DNA from: Choristoneura fumiferana
Lineage: Eukaryota; Arthropoda; Insecta; Lepidoptera; Tortricidae
Assembly (NCBI RefSeq): GCF_025370935.1
Contig: NC_133497.1
Location: forward strand, 9,218,909 to 9,282,908
Direction: 5' to 3'
Length of the DNA stretch: 64,000 nt
Part shown: one piece after another, positions 11,776-23,760 of the stretch
Numbering within the stretch: position 1 is the stretch's first letter
Layout of the letters: each line of letters begins with the position of its first letter
Notes under the pieces: generated by a model
The model's database searches: none
Seen by the model: only the letters and a program-made list of their open reading frames with translations
Told to the model about the DNA's origin: nothing
Position numbers and translations under genes: made by a program

Positions 11776-11910
11776 CCCTAGTGTAAGTTTTCGGTTACAA
11801 AATACGTCTCGATCGCGTTCGCGTAAAATCTCAATTTGTATGGAAACACGAACAGCGCCTCTAGCGGAACGTTTGCGATGTTCTTGTTTCCATACAAATT
11901 GTGATTTTAA
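11776..11910. mobile_element. MITE 1, right-truncated
   Basis: Starts CCCTAGTGTAAGTTTTCGGT, passes the centre and stops at CATACAAATTGTGATTTTAA without its second terminus. Confidence 0.8.
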
Positions 11911-12051
11911 GGGGATCCCATGTCCCAAATAGTCCCAAAGACCTTCTATCTGAATTCCTTAGTTTTCTAATGATTTTTGTAGCTTATTATATTAACAACA
12001 ACGGCTTTAAGCAATATTATCCCATATTTACTTCAAATATTAATATTTTGA

Positions 12052-12209
12052 TGAAACACGTCTAAGAATCATTGCTAGAAAACCTGATTTCAAATAAAAA
12101 CACCGCATTCAAGTCTGTCCACCCGTTTAAAAGCTACGGTGCCACGAATAGACACACAGACACACATAGCGGTCAAACTTATAACACCCCTCTTCTTGCG
12201 TCGGGGGTT

Positions 12210-12212
<3 letters not shown>
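12052..12212 (+). mobile_element. Dispersed repeat F, 5'-truncated
   Basis: TCATTGCTAGAAAACCTGAT to TTCTTGCGTCGGGGGTTA. It abuts the tail of the minus-strand LINE. Confidence 0.7.
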
Positions 12213-12945
<733 letters not shown>

Positions 12946-12983
12946 TGAAACGGTTTAATTTGACTGATACATACATAGCTATC

Positions 12984-13015
12984 TCTCATTGGTCGATGAC
13001 GTTTCAGGGTCCAAG
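12984..13015 (+). promoter_or_regulatory. Candidate core promoter elements upstream of the SERAC1-like first exon
   Basis: Just upstream of the candidate start codon are an inverted CCAAT box (ATTGG) and a CRE-like TGACGT. The start itself lies in AAGATGGCGG, a context common around the start of housekeeping genes. No TATA box is evident. The same stretch also reads as a weak splice acceptor (gtttcag), so it could instead be an intron end. Assignment as promoter is inference. Confidence 0.3.
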
Positions 13016-13089
13016 ATGGCGGTGTCCGGAGGTGTCTCGATCGAGCAGGACGGAGGAGTCAAACTCCATCCTTATCTGATTGCATTAGC
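13016..13089 (+). CDS. SERAC1: Candidate first coding exon of the SERAC1-like gene
   Basis: ATG in a strong context (AAGATGGCGG) opens 24 codons and ends in a consensus donor (TTAGC|GTAAGTA) in phase 2. It begins MAVSGGVSIEQDGG and runs into a hydrophobic stretch, HPYLIALA. The phase fits the exon at 52252, and joining them extends the hydrophobic segment into a plausible N-terminal membrane anchor (about residues 18-45). Against this: the intron would be about 39 kb, and the residues do not clearly match the helical N-terminal half of vertebrate SERAC1. A polypyrimidine-poor acceptor at 13001-13007 allows the alternative that this is an internal exon beginning at 13008. A 5'-truncated LINE ends only about 60 bp upstream. 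The exon looks real; its assignment to this gene is tentative. Confidence 0.4.
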
Positions 13090-13135
13090 GTAAGTACTTA
13101 ACCTATCTATTTAATAATCACCTACCTACTACGAA

Positions 13136-13252
13136 AATACAAACTGAATCAGATGCACAGAAGAACCCAAAACGAGACCAGCACTGGGAATCGCACCCAG
13201 TTCCTCAGCATTCCGTGCTGCGTGCTATACCGCTACACTACCACTGGACTCT
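13136..13252 (-). mobile_element. tRNA-derived SINE, family 3
   Basis: On the minus strand: GTAGTGTAGCGGTATAGCAC, then box B (GGGTGCGATTCCCAG) and a tail toward GTTTGTATTTTCG. It lies in the intron just after the candidate first exon. Confidence 0.75.
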
Positions 13253-13287
13253 CGCTGATCTCTTTTTTTTTGGAGTTGAAATAAAAA

Positions 13288-13882
13288 ATAAAAACCGGCC
13301 AAGAGCGTGTCGGACACGCCCAAAATAGGGTTCTGTAGCCATTACGAAAAAAATAATGTAATATTTTTCTAACGATTTCGTATTATATACGGAATCTTCC
13401 AAGTTTAGGTATATTTTATACCTTAGGCTGCTATTTAAGAGTAAAACTACTAATAATTCTCAAGCAAACGAAGCCGTTATAGTTTCCCTTGAAAGTTTGA
13501 TATACTTACTACCATCCTGATTTTTTTCAAATTTTTCCACCCACCGGTTTAGAGTTTAGAGGTGCTCGATTTTAATGAAAATTTGCAACAAACAAATCCC
13601 TGAATCGAAAAATCGTTTTAGCAACACCTAATGGTTTTAAAAGACCTATCCAACGATACCCCACACTACAAAGTTGGATGAGAAAAAAAAACACCCCAAC
13701 TTTACGTCTATGGGAGGTACTCTAAAAAAAATGTTTTTGAATTTTTATTGTACCATTTTGTCGGCATAGTTTACAGTTTCATTGATAGTTTCTGAGCAAA
13801 GCCGCGGACGGACAGACAGACAGACAAAGCGAAACTATAAGGGTTCCGTTTTTGCCATTTTGGCTAGGGAACCCTAAAAAAC
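13288..13882 (+). mobile_element. Dispersed element family D
   Basis: AAAAACCGGCCAAGAGCGTG to GGCTAGGGAACCCTAAAAA. The interior GACGGACAGACAGACAGACA is a small simple repeat. Common lepidopteran family, no coding capacity seen. Confidence 0.8.
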
Positions 13883-13955
13883 GATTTCAAAGAACCTTAA
13901 ACAACAAAAAGACAGGATATTTTTTGAATCAGGCGTTAAGTAGTACTTGTGGATG

Positions 13956-14096
13956 TCCAGTCACCAGCCCAGCATTAATATCTGCCACAGCGGAGCGTGC
14001 AAAAATATCTGACACGTCCTTCCGGCCCTAGAAATAGAGTCTTATCAGATATTTATGCACGCTTGTTGTGACACATATTGGTGCTGGTGACTGTCC
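13956..14096. mobile_element. MITE with CAGTCACCAGC termini
   Basis: CAGTCACCAGCCCAGCATTA ... GTGCTGGTGACTG, with AAAATATCTGA/TCAGATATTT inner pairing. Confidence 0.8.
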
Positions 14097-14245
14097 ATAT
14101 TATGAACGACAACGACGTAGTTTAAATGACAAAAGAGCAAAGAACAAAAGACTGGCATTTTATTTGTTTCACGGAAAGTACAGCTCTGATACAAAACCTT
14201 TGTGTTCTTGTGTTTCTTACTTCAGAATTCCGTCATTTATGAACT

Positions 14246-14694
14246 GAGCCGTATCGCCTAACGTTTCTGGCGCTCGCGGTCGCAATAATGTGACAGTTTT
14301 TTGTTTGCGAAATCTGTCATTTGAGTGCGATCGCGAGTAACGTCAAAATATCTTTATTCAATTTAGGCTATAACAAGCACTTATGAATGTCAAAAAAACT
14401 CTACCACCGGTTCGGAAAAACCTCTGCTGAGAAGAATCCGGCAAGAAACTCTACGAGGTATATATATATATTTTTAAAACAGATTTACAATATTATTAAA
14501 TGATATGTATACATCACAAGTATTTAACACAACTTTATTTTTAACACAGGTTCGCTATTTGAAGGGATCGCTAATGCGGATCGGAATTATTTCCAAATAT
14601 CCCTGTCCATGATATAATCATTAACTTTATAATACGCCTTTGATATTAATGTCTTCTTGACAATAGATCTGAACGTTAGGCAATACGGCCTCTG
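14246..14694. mobile_element. Palindromic element H, second copy, interrupted
   Basis: Left end GAGCCGTATCGCCTAACGTT and right end GAACGTTAGGCAATACGGCC. The middle is occupied by a different dispersed repeat (14341-14660). Confidence 0.75.
14341..14660 (+). mobile_element. Dispersed repeat G
   Basis: Contains TATCTTTATTCAATTTAGGC and GAATCCGGCAAGAAACTCTA. A second copy lies at 52388-52575. Confidence 0.7.
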
Positions 14695-15239
14695 ATTTGG
14701 AAAAAATCTATTTTGTTATGGGAAAGTTGCCGGTCATCTTCGATCTCGGAATTTGCAAGGTTCACGTTGGCAGATAATGCTTTCTAGGACATGATCCTCA
14801 TCCCGTTTAGGTTAGGTATTGGACAATGAATGACGCAGCTAAATAAGTACATAAAGCAAACGTGTTTTAATAGTACTTAAATATATGTTATGAAAAAGAT
14901 AACGCTACTCACGTGTTTGACTGTTTAATGGTCGTTTAAATTAATATAAAGATAAGCTACTTATAACCTACAGATAAATAATTTATTCGTAAGCTATAGG
15001 ATCTACATGTTCAAATATATAGCAGTTTAAAAATAACAAACGGTCTCGTACTACTTAATTATATGGCAAATACCTATTCAATATTAAATTTTGATCGACT
15101 TTACCAGATGTTAAGCCCGGATTCCACCGCGAGTGGAGCGGACTGACTCATTAATGACTTATACTTCGTTATATCTATTATCTATATTATCTATATTTTG
15201 TTTAAGTAGATAACCAGAAGCCTCAAGGTCACAAAATAT

Positions 15240-15660
15240 AGCTGTCTCGGCGCCCAATATCAAGACTCTAGGTCCTTGGGGTAAGGGTGCGCTGGAGCTA
15301 CACAGGGAGCTCAGCAATAGGTTAATCTGTCATCTCCCAGGATAACAGGATCAAAGGAATTTGAGCACAAATTTGTGCCTCTGGGAGAGGACAGGTTAGG
15401 GAGGCAACAGGCAACCCTCGCGCCGGCAGCTTTCTCGCGCAAAGAATCTCAATCGCAGTTCAACGCGGGAATGCTGCCTGCGTGATGGGCACCATGCCAA
15501 GAGGCCCACCTCTCTTTTTTAATTAAAGTTTTAGTTTTAGTTTATTTTAATTTAATAGAGTTTTAGTCGTATGGATATTTTGTATTTGCTTAATATTTCT
15601 TAATAAATTAGTTGTTGAAGCCATACGATAAATAAACTTCGTCTTTTTAGCATTAGAAAG
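15240..15660 (+). pseudogene. LINE 3' end (jockey/CR1-like)
   Basis: The frame FLAQRISIAVQRGNAACVMG followed by TMPRGPPLFFN and a stop near 15520 is the typical polymerase C-terminus of a lepidopteran non-LTR element. The upstream GPWGKGALELHRELSNRL block belongs to the same protein but is now interrupted by a frameshift and stops. The AT-rich 3' UTR runs to about 15660. Confidence 0.65.
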
Positions 15661-16084
15661 AAGGTAAAAGCGAACTTGACGTGTCTTTTTATTGAAAGAC
15701 ACTTTTGAAAAATAACTCACAGCAAATATGTAACAACAAGGACATTATTATTATGATCATTATGGTATCATAAGTTATACCTAGTTATGTTTTTTTTTTT
15801 ACTTTTTTCAATACTCGTCGAGATTGTTTACCCTTTTTGTAACAAAAAGATCCTATAAGTAAATTTATCCTACTGAATAATGAGTCCGCTCCGCTCGCGG
15901 TGTAAATTGGGCCTAAGAGTTTAACATCTGGTCTGGTGGCATGGCGAACGGTTACGTCGCTCTGAGGATGAAGTCTGGTTGAGTTGGAAACGCGTAGTGT
16001 AGGATAGTAATGATAGTTGGGTTTGTGTCATGTATTGGAGACAGAGGTGCTGCATGAACTCAACTCACCATATATTTGACATTG

Positions 16085-16315
16085 ACGACCGGATGGCCAA
16101 GTGGTTAGAGAACGACTACGAAACTTGAGGTCCCGGGTTCGATTCCCGGCCGGGGCGAATAATACGAATGTTTGTTCTCAGGTCTTGGATGTTTAATATT
16201 AATATGTAATAAGTATGTTTATCCGTTGCCTATTGAGTATCCTAGTATAAGCTTTGCTTAGTTTGGGACTAGGTCAATTGGTGTCAAGTGTCCCATGATA
16301 TTTATTTATGTTTAT
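16085..16315 (+). mobile_element. tRNA-derived SINE, family 1
   Basis: The tRNA-like head GACGACCGGATGGCCAAGTG has box A, and box B is GGTTCGATTCC. The body reads GTTTGTTCTCAGGTCTTGGA and the end CCCATGATATTTATTTAT. Several copies exist in both orientations in the window, so this is a SINE and not a tRNA gene. Confidence 0.85.
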
Positions 16316-16316
16316 T

Positions 16317-16433
16317 TACTAGCTTTTGCCCGCGGCTTCGCCCGTGTGGAATTCGGTTATCGCGCGCTATCTCTATGTCAAAAAAAAGACGGACAAACAT
16401 ACAAACACACACACTTTCGCATTTATAATATCG
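16317..16433 (+). mobile_element. Family C, internally deleted
   Basis: CTAGCTTTTGCCCGCGGCTT joined to the right end CTTTCGCATTTATAATATCG, with the middle missing. Confidence 0.8.
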
Positions 16434-16603
16434 TAGCTATCGTAAGGTCACAGGTGAGCAAAGTAATTGTGTATGTTTATAGCTCATTAACCTTACATGG
16501 ATAGCAGGATAAGTTGAGAAATATAGCTGCTGAGATAAGCATAGCTTATATAGATATAGCTTATGTGGTCTCCAGTTGTGTCGACCATTCGCTGTTAAAT
16601 TTA

Positions 16604-16909
16604 CATCATCATCATCCCAGCCTATATACGTCCCACTGCTGGGCACAGGCCTCCTCTCAGAGCAAGAGGGCTTGGGCCATAGTTCCCACGCGGGCCCAGT
16701 GCGGATTGGGAACTTCACACGCACCATTGAATTGCTTCGCAGGTTTGTGCAGGTTTCCTTACGATGTTTTCCTTCACCGCAAAGCTCGTGGTAAATTTCA
16801 AATGTAATTCCGCACATGAATTTCGAAAAACTCAGAGGTGCGAGCCGGGGTTTGAACCCACGACCCTCTGTTTGAGAGGCGATAGGTCAAACCACTAGGC
16901 CACCACGGC
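16604..16909 (-). mobile_element. tRNA-derived SINE, family 2, with RTE-type tail
   Basis: Read on the minus strand: head GCCGTGGTGGCCTAGTGG, box B GGTTCAAACCC, a middle with CCTTACGATG-type sequence, and the end GCAGTGGGACGTATATAGGC then a GATGATGAT tract. The tail resembles RTE LINE 3' ends, which would supply the retrotransposition machinery. Confidence 0.85.
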
Positions 16910-17160
16910 ATTACATACTAAAATTAAAAACAAACACGTGCCCTTCGTCGATTCACACGACCGCTAAGAGAGTGATCTGCTCATTCCCTGACATTTGGCA
17001 ACTAGCCCCGTTGCGTCAGAGGGCGTTGACCCGACGCACGCGCACGATAAGCGACGATAGCAGTGTTGCCAGTGGCGGGAGCAATTCTTATAAAACGCGG
17101 TATTTTTGCACACAAACTGAACAATACAGTCTACCTTTTTTATTGGTAATCCTATATTAT

Positions 17161-17385
17161 AACTTCGTTTTTGCCCGCGGCTTCGCTCGCGCGGAATTGG
17201 TATGTAGCTTAAACCTTTTTTTGAGTCCACAGGAACCATACATTATTTCGGGTTAAAAAGTATATCTATATGTTAATCCAGGGTATATATTACCTGTATG
17301 CCAAATTGCATGCAAATCCGTTCAGTAGTTTTTGCGTGAAAGAGTAACAAACATCCATCGATACAAACTTTAGTGTTTATAATAT
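17161..17385 (+). mobile_element. Family C copy
   Basis: CGTTTTTGCCCGCGGCTTCG to TTTAGTGTTTATAATATTAA. It abuts a second copy at 17393. Confidence 0.8.
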
Positions 17386-17392
17386 TAAGCTT

Positions 17393-17612
17393 GCCCGCGG
17401 CTCCGCCCGAGTGGTATTCGGTTATCGCGCGCTGTTCCCTCGGGAACTGTGCATTTTTCCGGGATAAAAAGTAGCCTATGTTACTCTCGGGCCTATAAAC
17501 TATCTCTATGCCAAAAATCACGTCGATCCGTCGCTCCGTTACGGCGTGAAAGACGGACAAACATACACACAAACACACGCACACTTTCGCATTTATAATA
17601 TTAGTATGGATA
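17393..17612 (+). mobile_element. Family C copy, tandem with previous
   Basis: GCCCGCGGCTCCGCCCGAGT to TTTATAATATTAGTATGG. Head-to-tail with 17161-17385. Confidence 0.85.
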
Positions 17613-17867
17613 AGTATAAGTATTATATAAAGGATATATAGGTTAAGGTAACGGACGGTACCTGTAAACGGAGGCAGTGGCTGCATAAATAATATACTCT
17701 CTGTATATTCAACTCTGTATTCGTCACCAATACAAGCGATGAATCGTTTAAATAACATGGAACTATCATAAGAAATAATTACATTATATTATACAAATGC
17801 ACGTACGAGTATGAGAGCGACCAAGGAGCGACCGGTGTCAATGACAGGAAAGAAGAGCAATGGGAAT

Positions 17868-17958
17868 AGGTACTACGAAATTCGAAAATCGAAGTTCGTA
17901 TCTTACCGTCCCTCTCACTCTCGTAGGTATTAAATGACATAAGCGTCAGCGGGATGGT
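17868..17958. mobile_element. MITE 2 variant, partial
   Basis: TACTACGAAATTCGAAAATC then CATAAGCGTCAGCGGGATGG. It matches the variant at 36155-36283. Confidence 0.65.
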
Positions 17959-18062
17959 ACAGTCACCGGCATTAATATCTGCCACAGCGGAGCGTGCAAA
18001 AATATCATATACGTCCTTCCGGCCATAGAAATAGAGTCGTATCAGATATTATCGTATCAGTC
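17957..18062. mobile_element. MITE with CAGTCACCAGC termini, partial
   Basis: ACAGTCACCGGCATTAATAT to GTCGTATCAGATATTATC. The right terminus is lost. Confidence 0.7.
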
Positions 18063-18187
18063 GTATCATATATCAATAGAATTAGTGGGAGCACACCCAA
18101 CGGAGACCTGCTTGGAGCCCGTACCCTAGAAGCGTGTGCAATCTATCGCCACTTCTTTGTCAGAATTTCTCGGTTTACTGGCTTCTG

Positions 18188-18316
18188 CAGGGCTACTACG
18201 AAACTTGAAACTCGAAGTTCGTGTCGTGCGGTCTCTCTGACACTTATACTATTTAATACGAGAGCGAGAGGGACGGTACGATAAGAACTTCGATTTTCGA
18301 ACTTCGGAGTAGACCC
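18188..18316. mobile_element. MITE 2
   Basis: AGGGCTACTACGAAACTTGA to TTCGGAGTAGACCCT. Confidence 0.8.
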
Positions 18317-18787
18317 TCTGGTCAGCGATTTGCCAGTCTTGCGTTTGAGATAGTTCGAGTCCAAAAAAAAGACCATAGACAAAATAAACTTATAAGAACG
18401 CTTTACACATTTTTAACAACAATTACGGCAATTAGAAATGAAATTCTGCGCTAGCAACACTGTGTCGTAGACTCATGCTGGGACTTAAATAGAAACATGC
18501 TTTGTTTCGTGAGTCCAAAGGCAAACTTGTATCATATTGTATGTCATTTATCCTTGACGCAAAAGCACAAAGAGTGATGTTAGGGTAGTCTAGTCTTATT
18601 AAAGGGGAGGAGGTTACAACACAACGTTAATGTAATGTCAAAACAAACAAAATTTTCACAGACGGAGTCGCGGCCAATAGCTAGTTTTATGTAAATCCAA
18701 TTCTGTCATTTTTTTACCTAAGATTTTGGTATTAAATAAAAGGGTAATAAACTAGCTTTGTTACAATTTATCGGTTAAGTAAGTATA

Positions 18788-18905
18788 AAAGGTTGCCTGG
18801 AAGAGATCGCTCTTAAGCGATAAGGCCGCCTATTGCTTAGCTTGGAATTATCTCTCTGTGTAACGGTTTTCTGTATCGCTTACTATTCTGGTGTACAAAA
18901 AAGAA
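18788..18905 (+). mobile_element. LINE-like 3' tail (GGTTGCCTGGAAGAGATCGC family)
   Basis: GGTTGCCTGGAAGAGATCGC to TCTGGTGTACAAAA. The same tail occurs at 25050-25195. Confidence 0.65.
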
Positions 18906-19453
18906 CCAATGAATTGTATTCATCCGTGTGGTTTTTGAGAAATATACAGTTAAAATCACAGGAGAGCTGGCAGTTTCCTCGGTCAACGCATAAGTCTTGC
19001 GATCCAACGGGGAAATTCTGCCAGCATCTTTGGTACCATGCCGCAGGGTCCATTTTTAGATTTATTATAGTTTTAGCTTATTTAATTTTATTGTACCTAA
19101 TATACCCTTTTTTTTAGTTAGACTTGTATTGTTCTGGAAATAAATGTTAAAATCATAATATTTTATCAAAATCAGATAAATCCATATTGACAGTTTTTTT
19201 CTAAAGTTTTTTTCAAATCTAAAATCCAGAATCCGTCTGTTTAAAATCATACAAAATTTTCAAATACTTATAGCTTAATAAAATTGCAATCGATTATATG
19301 AAACTAGGTTTTGCCTGCGGCTTATATATGGCGAGTTTTTTTATAATTCTGGTCAGCCTTTACATTACACTTCTCAGGCGCAAACTTATTTGGAGCAAAT
19401 TATTACAAATCTGGTGATTCGTTGAAATTCATCACGGATGGTTCTCTCCTGTA

Positions 19454-19638
19454 CCCTTAGTGTAAGTTTTCGGTTACAAAATACGTCTCGATCGCGTTCG
19501 CGTTAAAATCTAATTTTGTATGGAAACACGAACAGCGCCTTTAGCGGAACGTTTGCGATGTTTGTGTTTTCATACAATGTGAGATTTTAACGCGAACGCG
19601 ATCGAGACGTATTTTGTAACCGAAAACTTACACTAGGG
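19454..19638. mobile_element. MITE 1, complete
   Basis: CCCTTAGTGTAAGTTTTCGG to AAAACTTACACTAGGGGC, inverted arms of about 80 bp. Confidence 0.85.
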
Positions 19639-19849
19639 GCACTGTTCTACAGTGGCAGTGACATAATTTTACAACCTTAATTATAACAATAATATTTATT
19701 CAGACTTTTCAATCCATTTTGTTAGTAATACATAATCACTTATTGACTAATGTTAGTAGCTCTCTATGTTAATTTAACTTAATTTAATTTAAAATAATAA
19801 TAATAATTTATAAGTGTTCAAAGATCACATGTCACGTGTAAAAGGAGGC

Positions 19850-20130
19850 ACTGGAGCGTGCAACGAATGCCAGTGCCTCATGAGAGGGCCGTCAAGCCTC
19901 TCGGCTCGGCCACCACCGCCAGCAGCCGGTTGCCGCTGTCCCATGGCCATCGAGCGCGGAAAAAGTCCACGCGCGCTTCGGCGAACATGCTCGACGCACT
20001 GCAGACCCGGGGCAGCCGCAACAAGGCTCTAAGCGCATTATTGTATTGAACGCGGAGAGCGCTGTGTTGGGGAGCAGCTTTCCACAACGTGGGAAGAAGA
20101 ACAGTGAAATAACAACTTGTCTTATGAGAG
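19850..20130 (-). pseudogene. Non-LTR retrotransposon fragment, minus strand
   Basis: The minus frame contains LRVQYNNALRALLRLPRVCS then ASSMFAEARVDFFRAR, a block found near the C-terminus of CR1/jockey-type LINE polymerases (YNNAFR...LPR..SAS.MFAEARVD). It is GC-rich within AT-rich surroundings, truncated at both ends. Confidence 0.7.
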
Positions 20131-20406
20131 CCTTTTAATGGAGATCTATACAAGAAGAAAAGCACGTATGTCAACAAATCGAATATAAACCAAATATGAC
20201 ATACGTTAATATTTTTTTATATATATCAAAATAGGCATAATACAACCTATTCCAATACGCTGTACGCTCTCTTGCTATATTTAACCCACAGGCTAATGAG
20301 CTTGGCTGATTTTGCAAAAATCCGTTACGCTCCGGATCAACGAAATTCAACACTTTAGCCAGTTCTTTTTAATGTTTTTGATGGATGAAAAGGTGTACTT
20401 CATGCT

Positions 20407-20486
20407 GTTCAAATGAGGTACATAATATTAGTTGCGCTATACATAAGTATAGTATGGCATCTAATATTATTCGCCTCATTTGAGGA
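20407..20486. repeat. Palindrome, MITE-like
   Basis: TTCAAATGAGG...ATAATATTAG pairs with CTAATATTATTCGCCTCATTTGA. It sits just upstream of module 1 of the array. Confidence 0.75.
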
Positions 20487-20529
20487 ACACGAAATATACC
20501 TACTTACAACACTACTGTAGCCTAAAATC

Positions 20530-20665
20530 CTCGCAACTTTTATTTTTAGAGTTGACCCAATGTTTACTAGTTTCTTCACCAGACAGCGACACCTGTTGGC
20601 GTGACTAACTAACAAATGAAGGCGGGTTGTTTGAAGACGAATCTGATGTGGGTAGTTTGCAAAAG
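20530..20665 (+). repeat. Module 1 of the 20-44 kb array (no hairpin seen)
   Basis: The core site CAGCGACACCTGTTGG is at 20584-20599. It is preceded by a GAGTTGACCCAATGTTTACT-like arm and followed by GGCGGGTTGTTTG and GTGGGTAGTTTGCAAAA boxes. A clear upstream hairpin is not recognisable. Same orientation as all other modules. Confidence 0.7.
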
Positions 20666-21552
20666 TAGCGCGTCAAAACGATATCGACGCATGTTAAAAA
20701 GAAGGCGGATTCGATTTGTAGCATTCGAACATGGCGGATGTAGACGATATCTAATTTTGGTATTTCTGCTTCTTTGGCTTAGTTGAAGTATAATTTTGAT
20801 AGTGTTTTATGCGGCGATTAACTTTAACAGTGAACAGTGATCACAAAGTCTATATTGCTCTCGTGTCTGACATTTTTTAATGCGCAAGTGGTCTCCGCGT
20901 GGTTTCTGGAATTTTGCTATCAAGTTGCAAAAACTACAATCACCGTACAACATGCATAAGAAGAATATATTTATTTTTAATTTAACTGACATTGGCCCAA
21001 GCCTTATGGCCGCCATTAAGAGGAATAAATAAAAAATAAAAAAGAAGGCGGGTTATGAATGTTTCTGCGATGACAAATAAGCAGCCAATGAAGCTGTTTG
21101 CGGAAGTGGGGAGGGCAAAATTATACTGACTTATGTGATTGGTCGATTCATGAGGGTGCGCTTCGCATGGTCTAAGAATTTATGTCCTAAAAATTTTTGC
21201 TCGTAAATGCTTGGTATAGTACTGAATCATCTATTCTATATAAATAAAAATTAATCGTAAAATGTGTTGCTAAGCGCAAAACTCGGGAACGGCTGGACCG
21301 ATTTTATTAATTCTTTTTTTGTTGTGTTCAGGGGCCCTAGTGAAAAAGGGCTTAATTCTGCAGAAGTTGAACAGCTGATTTCGACTTAAGTAAACCCCTA
21401 TACACATAAAACAGAAAAAAGCTGTGTAATGTCTGCAGACTTATTAAATAACAACTAGACTTAACAATATTTTGGACTTTTAGTAATTATTTAATCTAAT
21501 ATTCAATTTCCTAAAAATAAAATACTGACAATATTTTTATTCAAATTGACAA

Positions 21553-21767
21553 TCCACCAATTGACCTAGTCCCAAACTAAGCAAAGCTTGTACTATGGAT
21601 ACTAGGCAACGGATAAACATACTTATATAGATAAATACATATAAAACATCCAAGACCCGAAAACAAACATTCTTATTATTCATACAAATGTCTGCCCCGG
21701 CCGGGGATCAACCCGGGACCTCAAGCTTCGTAGTAAGGTTCTCTAACCACTTGGCCATCCGGTCGTC
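21553..21767 (-). mobile_element. tRNA-derived SINE, family 1
   Basis: Minus-strand copy with the full tRNA-like head (reverse of GACGACCGGATGGCCAAGTG at the right end) and the CTAGTCCCAAACTAAGCAAA body. Confidence 0.85.
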
Positions 21768-21847
21768 AAAGTCAAATTGATACTTGGATAGGCGATACAG
21801 CAAAGGGGGACGGGGGGAGGGGGAAGCGCATTTTTAGATATTCTTTT

Positions 21848-22180
21848 GAATGCTAGTCGCTCGACGCTCATTTCCAGCGATAAATCTGGTCACGTGACTC
21901 TATTTTGAATTTCCCGCGACTCAAAAAAGCAACGTCAAGTCGCCGCGTCGAGCAGCAGCGTCAAGATGGCTGATTGTAGGAATGATCTTGGTCTTTGAAG
22001 CTGATTTACAGCAGCAGCAGTAGTACAAATAAAAGAAATTGGAATGAATGAAAAAAATGTGTTTTTTCCGAAATTGAAGAGGTTTTTTTATTCAGCGATA
22101 GAGCTCAACATTTTCAGCTTTATCACTTTTTGTCACGAGACCAGATTTGACGCTGGAAACGAGCGTCGAGCGACTGCATG
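21848..22180. mobile_element. Foldback element
   Basis: AGTCGCTCGACGCTCATTTC and AAATCTGGTCACGTGA on the left pair with TCACGAGACCAGATTT and GAAACGAGCGTCGAGCGACT on the right. Confidence 0.8.
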
Positions 22181-22359
22181 CGGCCGCGCCTTTTTTCTAA
22201 TGATTAAAATGATATATCTCGTGTATTTTATATGAAGTACATAACGGAAAACTGGTTCTTACAAGTACAAACGCATTATTATCCATTATGTGCATCGTTT
22301 AAAAAACACGAGCTATATAAGATTAAATTGGAAACTACGTAATTGCCATTCTCTTGAGT

Positions 22360-22510
22360 TGACACAACGTTATCTAGTTACTGTGCATGACAGCGACACC
22401 TGGTGGTGCCGTATTTAACCAAGACAAATTAAATACCAAGCTTAGTTCGCAAAAAACGTTTCCAAGTACGGGTAGTTCGTAAAAGAAAAACTAAGTGCGG
22501 GTTGTTTACA
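22360..22510 (+). repeat. Module 2 of the array
   Basis: The core CAGCGACACCTGGTGG is at 22391-22406, preceded by GTTGACACAACGTTATCTAG and followed by GGGTAGTTCGTAAAA and GCGGGTTGTTTACAAAA. Its minus strand is the closest of all modules to the CTCF consensus, with one departure in 14 positions. Confidence 0.75.
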
Positions 22511-22794
22511 AAACTAAAGCGATAAAATAACACCGACGTATTCTGTTTTTTATTATTATTTAAAGGTGCGTTTAAACGGCGCGGGGTAGCACGACCACAC
22601 GCGAGCCGAGCCGTCCGTCTAGATACGGCTCGGACTGATGACCTGGCTAGTGCCGGCCGTGGGTTCACGGTAGATGTAGGCTGCTTTGAGCCGTGGATAA
22701 TGAGTGCTATTAGCATTTGAATCACATTTCGCGCTGCACTCAACAATCAATATTATCTTAGCCCAGTCGCTCACAAGCATAATACCATAGTAAA

Positions 22795-23441
22795 AAAAAA
22801 CCGGCCAAGAGCATGTCGGACTCGCCCAAAATAAAGTTCCGTAGCCATTACGAAAAATTAAGTAATATTTTTCTAAGGATTTTGTATTTTATACGGATTC
22901 TTCCAAGTTAAGGTATATTTTATACCTTAGGCTGCTTTTTACTCTTAAACTACTATTAATTCCCAAGCAAACTTAACCGTTGTATTTTTCCTTGAAAGCT
23001 TGATACTTACTACCATCCTGAATTTTTTCAAATTTTTCCACCCACCGGTTTAGATTTTAGAGGGGGGAGGGCGCTCGATTTTCATGAAAATTTTCACTGT
23101 AAAGTTGAATATATCGCAAAAAATCACTGAATTGAAAAATCGTCTTAGCAAACTCTTAATGGTTTTAAAAGACCTATCCAACGATACCCCACACTATAGG
23201 GTTGGATGAGAAAAAAAAAACACCCCACTTTACGTCTATGGGAGGTACCCTAAAAAAAATTTTTTTTTAATTTTTTATTGTACCATTTTGTTGGCATAGT
23301 TAAGATATATATCCGTGCAAAATTACAGCTTTCTAGCATTGATAGTCCCTGAGCAAAGCCGCGGACGGACGGACGGACAGACAGACATGGCGAAACTATA
23401 AGGGTTCCGTTTTTGCCATTTTGGCTCGGGAAACCTAAAAA
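22795..23441 (+). mobile_element. Dispersed element family D
   Basis: AAAACCGGCCAAGAGCATGT to GGCTCGGGAAACCTAAAAA, colinear with 13288-13882. Confidence 0.8.
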
Positions 23442-23629
23442 GTTCTCTATTCGGCAAGGCTACTCTTCGCATCAATAGAATCGCAGTCTTAGTCAGTTCC
23501 TTTATTTATATTTACGGTTCTTTTTGATCTTCAGATGAAGCGCTCATTATTGATGTGTGCTATACTTACGTATTGCACAGGCAACATCATTCACCTCATT
23601 TGAAAACCAAAAAGATACAACAATGTCAC

Positions 23630-23760
23630 GGAATCCTCGCAAATGTCGTTTTTTCCAGTTGCCTCAACGCTGCTTAGTTTGTATGCGAGATAGTGACATC
23701 TGGTGGCGTGACTGCCTAATACAAATTAAAACCAAGAGGGTAGTTTTCATAATGCCACAG
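23630..23760 (+). repeat. Module 3 of the array
   Basis: The core TAGTGACATCTGGTGG is at 23691-23706, followed by AGAGGGTAGTTTTCATAATG. The preceding arm GTTGCCTCAACGCTGCTTAG resembles that of the other modules. Hairpin not identified. Confidence 0.65.

Noticed and set aside
12984..13015. Firm call of the gtttcag at 13001-13007 as a splice acceptor
   Set aside because: The pyrimidine tract is poor, and a promoter/start reading explains the same bases as well; left undecided.
16085..16160. tRNA gene
   Set aside because: Boxes A and B are present, but five copies in both orientations with identical non-tRNA extensions occur in the window. This is a tRNA-derived SINE.
17273..17758. 161-codon minus-strand gene
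   Set aside because: It reads through two tandem family-C repeats; no domain, no splice logic.
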